Part shown: positions 1-8,543 of the stretch, piece by piece | How positions within the stretch are numbered: the first letter of the stretch is position 1 | Layout of the letters: each line of letters starts with the position of its first letter | From: Salinimicrobium sp049680855 | GTDB taxonomy: Bacteria; Bacteroidota; Bacteroidia; Flavobacteriales; Flavobacteriaceae | Direction of reading: 5' to 3' | Assembly (NCBI RefSeq): GCF_049680855.1 | Contig: NZ_JBMPGS010000002.1 | Coordinates: 124,001 to 188,000, forward strand | DNA: 64,000 nucleotides | Position numbers and translations under genes: made by a program | Notes under the pieces: model-generated | Told to the model about the DNA's origin: nothing | What the model saw: the letters and a program-made list of their open reading frames with translations, nothing else | The model's database searches: none

Positions 1-363
1 TATAGCCTTTTCAGGACGTTGAACTTCAGGAAAAATCAAAAGAAGTTGTTTGAAAACGGGGAATACCTGCCTCTGGAAATTTCTGGAGAAGCTGCTGATA
101 ACTTCATCGCTTTTGCCCGAAGAATTGAGCATGAGTGGTGCATTGTCGTAGTGCCGGTACTGGTAACTGCTCTTTTTCAGCCTGAAGGCAATTTAATTCC
201 TGATGCCAATATGCTTAAGGACACATTTGTTGCCTTACCAAATGGAGCACCATCTAAATTGATAAACATCTTTTCCAAAGAAAAGATTCATGTACAGGGA
301 AAAATTGAGCTGAAAGAACTCTTTTCAATCTTTCCTGTTGCCCTTTTAAAACAAGATATTTAA
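1..363 (+). CDS. treY: Malto-oligosyltrehalose synthase, C-terminal fragment
   Basis: The reading frame is open from the first base of the window, so the gene starts upstream; a TTG at 19 is only an internal leucine codon. The 120 visible residues match my memory of the TreY C-terminus: a stretch on loading glucan size (KLFENGEYLPLEI), then AADNFIAFARR and a VVVPVL strand, which form the small beta domain after the GH13 barrel. TreY converts the reducing-end maltose of a maltodextrin to a trehalosyl unit, the first step of the TreY/TreZ trehalose route. The stop codon overlaps the malQ start by one base (TAATG), which indicates an operon of alpha-glucan genes. The catalytic domain is outside the window, so activity cannot be judged. 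Confidence 0.8.
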   Translation, partial: YSLFRTLNFRKNQKKLFENGEYLPLEISGEAADNFIAFARRIEHEWCIVVVPVLVTALFQPEGNLIPDANMLKDTFVALPNGAPSKLINIFSKEKIHVQGKIELKELFSIFPVALLKQDI

Positions 364-1883
364 TGGATTTAAAAAGAAGCAGCGGAATTCTCTTACACAT
401 CACTTCTTTGCCGTCAGCATTCGGGATTGGAGATGTAGGTTCGGCGGCCTATGAATTCGTTGATTTTTTGGCAGCATCGGGTCATCATTACTGGCAATTG
501 CTGCCTTTGAATCCTACAGATGAAGCTTACAGCCATTCCCCGTACAGTAGTTTCTCAGCTTTTGCCGGGAATCCGCTGCTTATAAGTCCGGAACTCCTTG
601 AAAAAGACGGATATGTTGATCTGGAGGATTTTCCGAAGCCTAAAAATATCAGTGAGGAAAAAGTACATTTTTCAGCAGTACAGGAATATAAAGAGGAACT
701 TTTTTCCGCAGCCTATAAGAGCTTCAAAAAGAAGAAAAGTAATACCAATTTCAAAGCTTTCTGCAAAGAACATGCTTCCTGGCTAGACAATTTTAGTCTG
801 TATAAAGCACTTCGGAAGAAGTACAAGAGTGAAGCCTGGTTTTCCTGGCCCACGGAATTCAGGGACCGTAAGAAAACTGCTTTAAAGAAAGTTCGAAAAG
901 AACTGGCTGAAGATATTGAAAAAGAGCAATTCATTCAGTTTTTGTTCTTCTCGCAATGGAAATCACTGATGGATTATGCTCATAAAAAGAAGGTAAAGCT
1001 TTTTGGAGATATTCCGTTTTATGTGAACCACGACAGTGCCGACTGCTGGGCAAACGCCGAATATTTTAAGCTGGACGAGAAGAAAATGCCCACACATGTT
1101 TCGGGTGTGCCGCCAGATTATTTTAGTGAAACTGGCCAACTATGGGGTACTCCGGTGTACAACTGGAAGGAAATGGAAGCGAATGACTTTGACTGGTGGG
1201 TAAAGAGAATTCATCAGAATTTACTGTTGTTTGATCTCGTACGGCTGGATCATTTCAGGGCTTTTGCGGCTTATTGGGAAGTCCCGGCAGGAGAGAAGAC
1301 CGCTATAAATGGTAAATGGGTAAAATCACCAGGAAACAAATTCTTTATTCTGCTAAAAAGAGAGTATCCAAAAATGCCATTAATTGCAGAAGATCTTGGT
1401 TCTTTAGACAAGCCCGTGTACAAACTGCTGGAAAAATTTAGATTTCCCGGGATGAAGGTGCTGCATTTTGCCTTTGGTGAAGATCGCAGGGATAATCCTT
1501 ACCTGCCTTTCAACCATGAAGCCAATTCTGTGGTTTATTCAGGAACACATGATAACAATACCAGTGTTGGCTGGTTCAAAAAGGCTTCCAGAATTGAGAA
1601 AAAACATCTGAAGGATTATACGGCGCAACGTGTAACAGTAAAAAATGTGCATAAGGTGTTGCACCGCATGGCACTGGCATCGGTTGCAAAACTGGCAATT
1701 GTGCCCCTACAGGATCTTATAGGTTTGGGGGAAGAAGGGATCATGAATACGCCCGGCACCACCAAAAATAACTGGAGCTGGCGAGCAAAGCCAGGTCAAA
1801 TCCCGACGGAGCAGATACCGGAGCTAAAAGAACTGAATGAAGTCTATGGAAGGTTGCCGGAGTCAACATCTAAAGACACTTGA
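363..1883 (+). CDS. malQ: 4-alpha-glucanotransferase (amylomaltase)
   Basis: A GH77 enzyme of 506 aa, the usual length for the bacterial amylomaltase type without extra N-terminal domains. It transfers glucan segments between maltodextrins in the cytoplasm. The N-terminus SSGILLHITSLPS is family typical. The catalytic positions are visible: nucleophile Asp in VRLDHFR, acid/base Glu in IAEDLG, and the third Asp in GTHDNNT. The C-terminus NTPGTTKNNWSWR is also diagnostic. The start ATG overlaps the treY stop (TAATG), so the two are probably translationally coupled in glycogen or trehalose metabolism. Confidence 0.95.
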   Translation: MDLKRSSGILLHITSLPSAFGIGDVGSAAYEFVDFLAASGHHYWQLLPLNPTDEAYSHSPYSSFSAFAGNPLLISPELLEKDGYVDLEDFPKPKNISEEKVHFSAVQEYKEELFSAAYKSFKKKKSNTNFKAFCKEHASWLDNFSLYKALRKKYKSEAWFSWPTEFRDRKKTALKKVRKELAEDIEKEQFIQFLFFSQWKSLMDYAHKKKVKLFGDIPFYVNHDSADCWANAEYFKLDEKKMPTHVSGVPPDYFSETGQLWGTPVYNWKEMEANDFDWWVKRIHQNLLLFDLVRLDHFRAFAAYWEVPAGEKTAINGKWVKSPGNKFFILLKREYPKMPLIAEDLGSLDKPVYKLLEKFRFPGMKVLHFAFGEDRRDNPYLPFNHEANSVVYSGTHDNNTSVGWFKKASRIEKKHLKDYTAQRVTVKNVHKVLHRMALASVAKLAIVPLQDLIGLGEEGIMNTPGTTKNNWSWRAKPGQIPTEQIPELKELNEVYGRLPESTSKDT

Positions 1884-1896
1884 TACTGAAGTGTTC

Positions 1897-1909
1897 AAAA
1901 TGGCATTTT
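1897..1909. repeat. AAAATG-N-CATTTT palindrome, copy 1
   Basis: The sequence AAAATGGCATTTT lies 14 bp after the malQ stop codon. It is one of six AAAATG-N-CATTTT copies in the window (others at 10014, 35257, 36453, 48796 and, inside a gene, 49421). Here it could be the core of a weak transcription terminator for malQ, but there is no clear U-tract. Confidence 0.5.
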
Positions 1910-2027
1910 GGAGAAGTTTTCCATTCAAATGTTCAGAAGAAAAACGGAATTGGAACTGGCATTTTTGGATGCTCAGATGAGATAAAAAATAAATCAAAGC
2001 TGCCTGGGAAACCCTTTTATCCACATC

Positions 2028-2098
2028 AACCTGAACTTGTTTCAGGTTCTTGTAATTGCAATTTTTCAATCGCTAGGATTCTGAAATAAATTCAGAAT
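2028..2098. repeat. Twin-hairpin intergenic repeat between malQ and ackA
   Basis: Two small perfect hairpins with 8-bp arms and 5-nt loops sit 42 bp apart: AACCTGAA/TTCAGGTT at 2028-2048 and ATTCTGAA/TTCAGAAT at 2078-2098. Both share the core CTGAA-N5-TTCAG. From memory this pattern (CTGAAAcAAGTTCAG-like pairs) is a common dispersed intergenic repeat of flavobacteria. It lies between the convergent malQ and ackA genes, where it may also act as a bidirectional terminator. Only this copy is in the window, so dispersal is prior knowledge rather than something seen here. Confidence 0.55.
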
Positions 2099-2154
2099 GA
2101 CGTTATCCTGTAAGGATTTTCCAGTCAGCCTTACCAAAAAAGGTATTTCCAGCC

Positions 2155-3348
2155 TTAATTCCTTTCCGTTAAAGAAAAAACCTGTTGGGCGATCTCCAGT
2201 TCTTCATTTGTGGGGATAACAAAAATTTTCACTTTAGAACTTTCTTTACTTATCAACCTTTGATGTTTTGCACGAATTTTATTTTCTTCCTGGTTTAACT
2301 CCACACCCAGATATTCTAGGTCTGTACAAACCATTTCCCGAACCACGTCACTGTTTTCACCAATTCCGGCGGTGAAAATGAGTGCATCAAGTCCGTTCAT
2401 GATCGCGGCATAGGCGCCAATATATTTTTTGATGCGGTAAGCGTTCATTTTAAGTGCAAGCTGGCATTCGCGGTTACCGTTTTCAGCTTCTTTTTCTATA
2501 TCGCGAAGGTCGCTGTAGCCTGTAAGACCATACATTCCGCTGTTATGGTGTAAAATATCACTCACTTCTTTAGCCGAATAGCCCAACTGCTCGATCATGT
2601 AAAAAATTACCGACTGATCAATATCTCCACTCCGGGTTCCCATGATGAGTCCGTTGACGGGAGCAAAACCCAGGGAATGATCGATGCTTTTGCCATTTTG
2701 GATAGCTGCCATACTACAACCATTCCCTAAATGTATGCTTACGATCTTTGAGTTTTCCTTCTGAAGCTGTTCTAAAGCTTTCTTTGAAACGTATTTATGA
2801 CTGGTACCGTGAAATCCATAGACCTGGATCTTGTGCTTGTCATAAAACTCATTAGGTATTGCATATTTTTTTGCCTCTAAGGGAATAGTTTGGTGAAATG
2901 CTGTATCAAAAACCGCTACCTGGGTTGCCTGCGGGAAAACTTCTTCAGCAACTTCAATTCCTTTCAGGTTTGGCGGATTGTGAAGCGGAGCCAGTGAAAA
3001 AAGGCTTTTGATGCTCTCCTTTACTTTATCGTCAATGACAATTGTATCTGAAAATGCGTCGCCTCCATGCACCACACGATGTCCTATCGCAGGAATTTCA
3101 TGGGCGTTTTTGATCACTCCCTTTTCTTCATCCATTAACAATTTAGTCACTTCCTTCAAAGCTACAGCATGATCTTTGACCTGCATTTCTTTGGACGTGC
3201 TGTGCGCTCCAGATTTGTAATGCACCATTCCTGATTCTAATCCTATTCGCTCCACAAGCCCCGATGCCAGGACTTCTTCATTGGGCATTTGTATTAATTG
3301 AAATTTAAGGGAAGAGCTTCCGGAGTTTATAACAAGTATGTTTTTCAT
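2155..3348 (-). CDS. ackA: Acetate kinase
   Basis: This 397-aa enzyme of the ASKHA fold interconverts acetyl phosphate plus ADP with acetate plus ATP in the cytoplasm. Visible motifs are the N-terminal phosphate loop NSGSSSLKF, the substrate-site GHRVVHGG, the adenosine/phosphate motif HLGNGCS, the GTRSGDIDQS loop and the C-terminal TAGIGENS. Length and motifs are canonical with nothing missing. It lies 123 bp downstream of pta on the same strand, forming the Pta-AckA overflow and acetate-use pathway. The gap between the two contains an imperfect inverted repeat, so the genes may be partly uncoupled. Confidence 0.97.
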   Translation of the reverse strand: MKNILVINSGSSSLKFQLIQMPNEEVLASGLVERIGLESGMVHYKSGAHSTSKEMQVKDHAVALKEVTKLLMDEEKGVIKNAHEIPAIGHRVVHGGDAFSDTIVIDDKVKESIKSLFSLAPLHNPPNLKGIEVAEEVFPQATQVAVFDTAFHQTIPLEAKKYAIPNEFYDKHKIQVYGFHGTSHKYVSKKALEQLQKENSKIVSIHLGNGCSMAAIQNGKSIDHSLGFAPVNGLIMGTRSGDIDQSVIFYMIEQLGYSAKEVSDILHHNSGMYGLTGYSDLRDIEKEAENGNRECQLALKMNAYRIKKYIGAYAAIMNGLDALIFTAGIGENSDVVREMVCTDLEYLGVELNQEENKIRAKHQRLISKESSKVKIFVIPTNEELEIAQQVFSLTERN

Positions 3349-3403
3349 TGTGCTAGATATGAGATATTAAATTTGAGTTATGAGACCTTTTTTAGATTGA
3401 ATA

Positions 3404-3468
3404 TTGTATAGTGTATCGCCGTAAACTGTTCTTTTTATTGAAATACAGGTTTACAGTATACATTATAC
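3404..3468. repeat. Imperfect inverted repeat between pta and ackA
   Basis: The left arm (3406-3428, GTATA-TGTAT-GTAAAC blocks) pairs with the right arm (3446-3468, GTTTAC-ATACA-TATAC blocks) with a few mismatches. Just before it, 3354-3386 carries degenerate GAGATATTA/TTGAGTTATGAG units. Both kinds of simple quasi-tandem text are common between flavobacterial genes. It could fold in the pta-ackA transcript and act as an attenuator or processing site, but this is inference. Confidence 0.4.
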
Positions 3469-3471
3469 TTT

Positions 3472-5565
3472 TTAAATCCCTTGTGCCTGAATTGCGGTTA
3501 ATATTACGGTGTTGAAGACGTCATCTACAGTACAGCCACGGCTTAGGTCATTCACAGGTTTGTTCAAGCCCTGGAGCATTGGGCCAATAGCCAAAGCACC
3601 GGTTTCCCTTTGCACCGCCTTATAAGTGTTATTCCCGGTGTTGAGATCGGGGAAAATGAGCACATTCGCCTGCCCGGCCACTTCGGAATTCGGTAGTTTT
3701 GTTTTTCCAACAGAAAGATCTACCGCAGCATCATACTGGATTGGGCCTTCAATCTTAAGGTTCGGCTTCAGTCTTCGTACAATTTCAGTAGCTTCCCGCA
3801 CGCGATCCACATCTTCTCCTTTTCCGGAGCTGCCGGAAGAGTAGGAGAGCATTGCAACCTTAGGTTCGATACCAAAGGCGCGGCTGCTTTCTGCTGAAGA
3901 GATACAAATTTCCGCGAGTTCTTCCGCAGTCGGATTCGGGTTAATGGCGCAATCGCCAAAAACAGAAACCCTGTCTTCAAGGCACATGAAGAACACCGAA
4001 GAAACTACAGATACTCCCGGCTTGGTTTTAATGAACTGAAGGGAAGGACGAATGGTATGCTGGGTGGTATGGACTGCTCCCGAGACCATTCCGTCGGCAT
4101 GACCTTTATGGATCATCATAGTTCCAAAATAGGAAACATCGCTCATAAGATCTCTCGCGATATCGTGATTCACGTTCTTATGTTTTCTGAGTTCATAAAA
4201 AGTCTCCACGTAATCGTCAAAATAATCGGAAGTCGTTGGATTGATAACATTAATTTTATCCCAGTCCATTGGTAAGGCCAGCGCCATTACCTTCTTCTTT
4301 ATGGTTTCTTCATCTCCCAGGAGAGTAAGATCTACGAGATCCATAGCGAGCAATCGCGATGCAGCGGTAAGAATACGATCATCTGTACCCTCGGGCAGGA
4401 CAATGTGTTTCTTCGCTTGTTGCGCTCTTTTCACCAAGCTGTACTGGAACATACGCGGAGTTATTCCGCTGGGTTCGAAATTGATGAACCTTTCAATTAA
4501 AGGATCTATGGAAATATACCTTTCAAAAGTGGAAATAGAAGTCTCTATTTTTTGAATACTGTCTGCATAAATATTCGACTTTATGGAACCAATTTTATTG
4601 GTAACCGAAAAAGTGCCTTCTTCAACAGAAATGATCGGGACGATCTGTGACAGCCCTTCAATAAGTTTAATAATGGATTCTTCGGGGATCAAGCCGCCGG
4701 TTAATACGATTCCCGAAATACGCGGGTAGTTACTCGAAATATTGGCCTGCAAGGCACCGAGGATAATGTCTGCCCGATCACCCGGAGTGATCACGAGGCT
4801 TTCATTTTTGAGGTGGTTCAGATAATTACGAAGCTGCATGGCGCCTACGCCAAAGTGCCCGGACTGATTATCAAGAAATTCTGCTCCAAAAAGCACTTTT
4901 CCGTCCAGGACCTCTACAATTTCCTTGATGGTTGGATTGCGAAGCGTGTCCATCATAGGAATGGCAAAAACGGCAACTTCATCCGGAAGAAATTCGCGCA
5001 TTCCGCTGGTGGCAACCGGCAGGTTTTCCAGCTGGATCTTATTGCTCACCATGGCCATTACCCGCACATCCTTGTTTACAAAAGTCTGGTAAGCCATTTG
5101 AAGGCTGCCCATAAGCGCCTCCTTGGTTTTACCTTCCCCACTGGCCACGATGATCACAGGAACTCCCAGGTTCTTGGCGATCAACACGTTTTCATCAAAT
5201 TCAAAAACACTTCCCTCGCCCGAAAAATCACTTCCTTCCACCAGTACAAAATCATAGGTATCTTCCAGTTTTTTGTATTTCCTGATGATGGTATCTATGA
5301 TCTCCCCGGTTTTACCTTCATTCCGTTTTTGAATTACTTCGCTGCGTTTGTAGGCAAAACTGTCTTCATAAGGCAATTCCAGGTCAAAATGTTTGAGTAC
5401 GGTTTCCAGGTGATTGTCTTTCTCTCCGTTCTTTGAATCGCGGATGATGGGCCTAAAATATCCCACTTTTACTGTTTTTCCCAGTAAGGTGCGCATAAGG
5501 CCAAGAGAAATGAGGGATTTTCCGCTGTGCGGTTCAAGGGTGGCAATGTAGATTCCTTTGTTCAT
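3472..5565 (-). CDS. pta: Phosphate acetyltransferase (long DRTGG type)
   Basis: A 697-aa enzyme that converts acetyl-CoA plus phosphate to acetyl phosphate. Its three-part architecture is visible: an N-terminal P-loop/BioD-like domain (EPHSGKS near residue 10 and the VEGSDF region), a central DRTGG domain (about residues 210-330) and the C-terminal PTA_PTB catalytic domain from about 375 (HIVLPEGTDDR, SSYSSGSSGKG, QYDAAVD). The length is typical of the long, E. coli-like Pta, where the N-terminal domains mediate hexamerisation and allostery. It is upstream of ackA in the same direction. The start ATG at 5565 is followed directly by the conserved N-terminus KGIYIATLEPHSGKS. Confidence 0.96.
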   Translation of the reverse strand: MNKGIYIATLEPHSGKSLISLGLMRTLLGKTVKVGYFRPIIRDSKNGEKDNHLETVLKHFDLELPYEDSFAYKRSEVIQKRNEGKTGEIIDTIIRKYKKLEDTYDFVLVEGSDFSGEGSVFEFDENVLIAKNLGVPVIIVASGEGKTKEALMGSLQMAYQTFVNKDVRVMAMVSNKIQLENLPVATSGMREFLPDEVAVFAIPMMDTLRNPTIKEIVEVLDGKVLFGAEFLDNQSGHFGVGAMQLRNYLNHLKNESLVITPGDRADIILGALQANISSNYPRISGIVLTGGLIPEESIIKLIEGLSQIVPIISVEEGTFSVTNKIGSIKSNIYADSIQKIETSISTFERYISIDPLIERFINFEPSGITPRMFQYSLVKRAQQAKKHIVLPEGTDDRILTAASRLLAMDLVDLTLLGDEETIKKKVMALALPMDWDKINVINPTTSDYFDDYVETFYELRKHKNVNHDIARDLMSDVSYFGTMMIHKGHADGMVSGAVHTTQHTIRPSLQFIKTKPGVSVVSSVFFMCLEDRVSVFGDCAINPNPTAEELAEICISSAESSRAFGIEPKVAMLSYSSGSSGKGEDVDRVREATEIVRRLKPNLKIEGPIQYDAAVDLSVGKTKLPNSEVAGQANVLIFPDLNTGNNTYKAVQRETGALAIGPMLQGLNKPVNDLSRGCTVDDVFNTVILTAIQAQGI

Positions 5566-5829
5566 AGTTTTGATTTCTTATTCAAAAATAAGGCTCTTTA
5601 CAGGTTTTAAAAGTTCTTTTAAATAGAAACTTTTTATGCTAAGATCACAGCTCGATCACCAGAGCCGTAAAATAGCCTTTGCAAAATTACGCGCATTGAG
5701 GCAACATAAATATGACCAATATCAAGAAATGCCTTAAATGCGCCGTCTTTTTGAAAATAGATATAATTAGCGGGAAGAAAAAGGAGAAAGCGGTAAAGAA
5801 AATGTAAAATTTGTCTGCCGGAAGAGAAT

Positions 5830-6078
5830 CTACTTTCTTTCCCCTTTTTTCCTGGTGAGCACAAAATAGATCACGTATAACCAGCTGAAAAAAGCGTGGA
5901 TCGTTGCCAGCAAGACAGATTTATTCCTTTCCCAGGAAGTTACCCCGGCAATGACACTTCCCAGGCCGATCCCGTTCTGTATTACTGTTCGTTGTGTTTC
6001 TGAATCTATAGCATCCTGGCTAAAGCCTTCATAAACTACAAAAAGGACTAAAATTGATGTAATTCAGATTTTTTTCAT
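5830..6078 (-). pseudogene. Small membrane protein gene with in-frame TGA at codon 5
   Basis: Reading from ATG at 6078 gives MKKI, a TGA stop (6064-6066), then an uninterrupted frame to TAG at 5830. That frame has a signal-peptide-like core (ITSILVLFVVYEGFSQ), DSETQRTVIQNGIG, a short polar turn SWERNKS and a second hydrophobic segment FFSWLYVIYFVLTRKKG. The overall layout, a secretion signal, one or two membrane segments and a basic C-terminus in about 82 codons, resembles a small inner-membrane protein family I associate with Bacteroidota. No ATG or GTG lies between the TGA and the hydrophobic core, so a simple restart is not obvious; ATT is possible. One base change would restore a sense codon. 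It is a recent pseudogene, a sequencing error or an unusual initiation. Confidence 0.55.
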
Positions 6079-6207
6079 GGTTTGTTTGGGAGTGTTTTTG
6101 AATTATAGATGAAATTTACGACTTGGAAATTTTTCTTTTTTGGTTTCTAAGATGACACTTTTTGGCAATACCCGCTATTTGCTATACCCGATGTTAGTTA
6201 CTGGCGA

Positions 6208-8406
6208 TTACCGCATCATCATATCATGATGATTTATGTGTCCAGTATTTTTAAAAACCTGTTTAAAAACTTTAAAATATTGCTCTGTTGTGGTGTCTTG
6301 TAATTCTACAAATAGATCATCGGGAATAGTATGTGAACCCTCATTTATCCACGAAATTAGTGATCTACAAATTTCCCTTTCCTGAGGATTTTTAAATTCA
6401 TTTATTATTTGATCATCTCCATATTTACCTAGAATTTTAAAGTAGTTTTCAATAATTCTTCTCATTGTGTTTTGAATTGTAACACTAGAATTGTGATCTT
6501 TTTCTTTTAATTCAGTCCACAGTAGTTCATAAGAATTTCGAACTGGATTATTTTTTTTAAAATTTTGTAGGGTAGAGGTATTTTCGATTTTACGTAGAAT
6601 CCAAAAATGAGTGTCTTGGCATTCTTTAGTGCGGCCATCAATAAATGATGCTTCTTTATGGAAATAAACATTGTGAGTTAGAAGAATTAATTGCCTTACG
6701 TTCCCCCCATTTTGTTTTATACTTTTAATTATTTCCTTAATTAAGGTACTAACAATAAATAAGATGTTGCTATCTAAACTGGAAATTGGATCATCAATTA
6801 TTAAAATCCTATCATTGGTAATATCCGTTTCCTTTGTACTTCCTTTGGCCAGTTGTAGAAAATATAAGAAAGTTATAAAAGTAACTTCCCCTTCGCTCAA
6901 TGTAGATTCCGCAAGTTCCCCATTTTTCCTTTCAATCTGGTAGTGATTCGGAGCTGATTTTGAAGGAACAATTTTAAAGTTTTGAAAACCAAAAGATTCT
7001 AAAGTTTTATTTATTTCATCCACAGAAGGTTGAACACTGGTAAGATTTTTTGTTAACTTTTTTATCTCTCCATCTAATTTTGTGTAATCATCACCGATTT
7101 TTTTTGCTTGAGAATAAATATTGTCAATACCTTTTTGTAAACCTTTGCTTTTACTTACATACTTTGAAATCTTTGATTTATTTTCTTCAATTAAATATTT
7201 CCAGATCTCTTTAACTAAGATTGAATATTCTTTAGAATAGTTCTCTACAATAGAATTATGAGCCTTAATTTCTTTGTTAGCTTCTTGAATCAAATTAAAA
7301 ATTGCCTCGAGCTGTTTTAGGTTTAATGTTAAGCTGATTGCTCTACTAGGCTCCTTAATTTTCTTTTCAATTAGTTCGTTATTCCTTAAAAATTGGCTAC
7401 TTAAAGTTTTGAGTTGAGCGGAAAAATTTTCAACTGGCAATTTATTCGTTTTGTTCTCCTTTTCGTTTTCTTCAATTTGATTAAGTAGGTTTATCAAGTT
7501 TGAAATTAACCCAAAGTATTCCTCCTTAAGTTCTTTGACAGTATTAGTATCTGTTAGAAAAGTCTCATCAAAGTATTTTTCTAGTTGATCTTTAAATGAC
7601 TCGGTTATTGTTTGTTTTTGACAAAATGGACAAGTATCATCAGAAATATAATTTCTCCCTTCATTTACCCAATCGTTTATTTCTAAACGCTGAATAAGAT
7701 TAGCGATTTCAACATCAGATTTACCTACTATTTTTTTCTTCCAGATTTCATTGTTTTCTATCTCTTTTATTCTGACAAATTCCAATGCTGGGAATTCCTG
7801 AATTCTTTGTGGTTCTTCATTAAATAGGGTAGTAGCTCTCTTCTTTAGATCTTCAAATGTTTTTAAGGGTGAATCATTTACCTCAAACTCTTCTAATAAT
7901 CTTTTTAAAAAATCTGTTTTCTTTTGCATAACACCCTTAAATGCTTCTTTAAAGGTGCTTTTATTTTCTTTAAATATTGTTTCCCAAACATCATCTCTAA
8001 ATAATTCATCAAGATTTTGTTTTAGATCTCTTTGTTTCTGAAGAGTATTTTTTTTCTGAACACCTTCTTCTTTGATGTTTGATAGTTTCTCTCTTTTCTT
8101 TTCAATTAGTTCCGCTTCCTCTTTTGTAGCTTGACCAAGCGTGAATACTCCAGGAATCTTATCTTTTCCGAAATTTCTATCTCTAAAATTTTTATTATAA
8201 ACAAGTGTCTTTAATGAATCTTCTTGATGCCACTCTAAATTGCAATTTCCATAGTTTCCAGATTCTGGATCAAATATAAAATTTGAAATTGTTGTTTTAC
8301 CACTACCATTTGCTCCGTAAATGAAATTGATTTTTTTTAAATCATTAATTTCTATCCCTTCTTCATCGAAAGTTGCTGTTTTTCGGATATGAATTTTTTC
8401 AATCAT
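6208..8406 (-). CDS. RloC/PrrC-like AAA_13 ATPase with zinc-hook motif, probable phage defence
   Basis: This 732-aa protein has a split ABC/SMC-like ATPase: Walker A GANGSGKTT near residue 34, long coiled coils interrupted by a CPFC motif near 260 (zinc-hook like), the ABC signature TLSEGE near 500, Walker B ILIIDDP near 530 and an H-loop LLTHN. This is the PF13166 arrangement of RloC and PrrC, anticodon nucleases whose ATPase senses phage or DNA damage. The roughly 130-residue C-terminus contains RNSYE (about 621), resembling PrrC's Arg-x3-Glu pair, but I see no His at PrrC's spacing, so tRNA cleavage is not established. No restriction-modification genes adjoin it. The gene is visibly more AT-rich than its neighbours and stands alone, which suggests acquisition. 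Confidence 0.75.
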   Translation of the reverse strand: MIEKIHIRKTATFDEEGIEINDLKKINFIYGANGSGKTTISNFIFDPESGNYGNCNLEWHQEDSLKTLVYNKNFRDRNFGKDKIPGVFTLGQATKEEAELIEKKREKLSNIKEEGVQKKNTLQKQRDLKQNLDELFRDDVWETIFKENKSTFKEAFKGVMQKKTDFLKRLLEEFEVNDSPLKTFEDLKKRATTLFNEEPQRIQEFPALEFVRIKEIENNEIWKKKIVGKSDVEIANLIQRLEINDWVNEGRNYISDDTCPFCQKQTITESFKDQLEKYFDETFLTDTNTVKELKEEYFGLISNLINLLNQIEENEKENKTNKLPVENFSAQLKTLSSQFLRNNELIEKKIKEPSRAISLTLNLKQLEAIFNLIQEANKEIKAHNSIVENYSKEYSILVKEIWKYLIEENKSKISKYVSKSKGLQKGIDNIYSQAKKIGDDYTKLDGEIKKLTKNLTSVQPSVDEINKTLESFGFQNFKIVPSKSAPNHYQIERKNGELAESTLSEGEVTFITFLYFLQLAKGSTKETDITNDRILIIDDPISSLDSNILFIVSTLIKEIIKSIKQNGGNVRQLILLTHNVYFHKEASFIDGRTKECQDTHFWILRKIENTSTLQNFKKNNPVRNSYELLWTELKEKDHNSSVTIQNTMRRIIENYFKILGKYGDDQIINEFKNPQEREICRSLISWINEGSHTIPDDLFVELQDTTTEQYFKVFKQVFKNTGHINHHDMMMR

Positions 8407-8543
8407 TGGTCAAGTTTTGTGATCGCTTGTTGCTAACAGCTTATAAATTATCTTTTCTAAATCTTTATCCCTTTATATTTCATGGGATAACATCAGGTTT
8501 TTCATTTCTTTCATGTTATAAGAATCATCAGGACTCTTTTCAG

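Noticed and set aside
1880..2089. A 69-codon plus-strand frame after malQ
   Set aside because: It runs through the AAAATGGCATTTT palindrome and the first hairpin of the twin-hairpin repeat, so it is non-coding.
4813..5436. A 207-codon open frame antisense to pta
   Set aside because: It is the reverse shadow of a high-quality conserved coding region, has no start signals of its own and its protein has no signal or motif.
5634..5864. A 76-codon minus-strand frame overlapping the interrupted small gene
   Set aside because: It is out of frame with the recognisable small membrane-protein sequence at 5830-6078 and shows no protein-like motifs.
6208..8406. Classifying the AAA_13 protein firmly as a tRNA anticodon nuclease
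   Set aside because: ATPase, coiled coil and zinc hook fit RloC, but the nuclease triad could not be confirmed from sequence alone.
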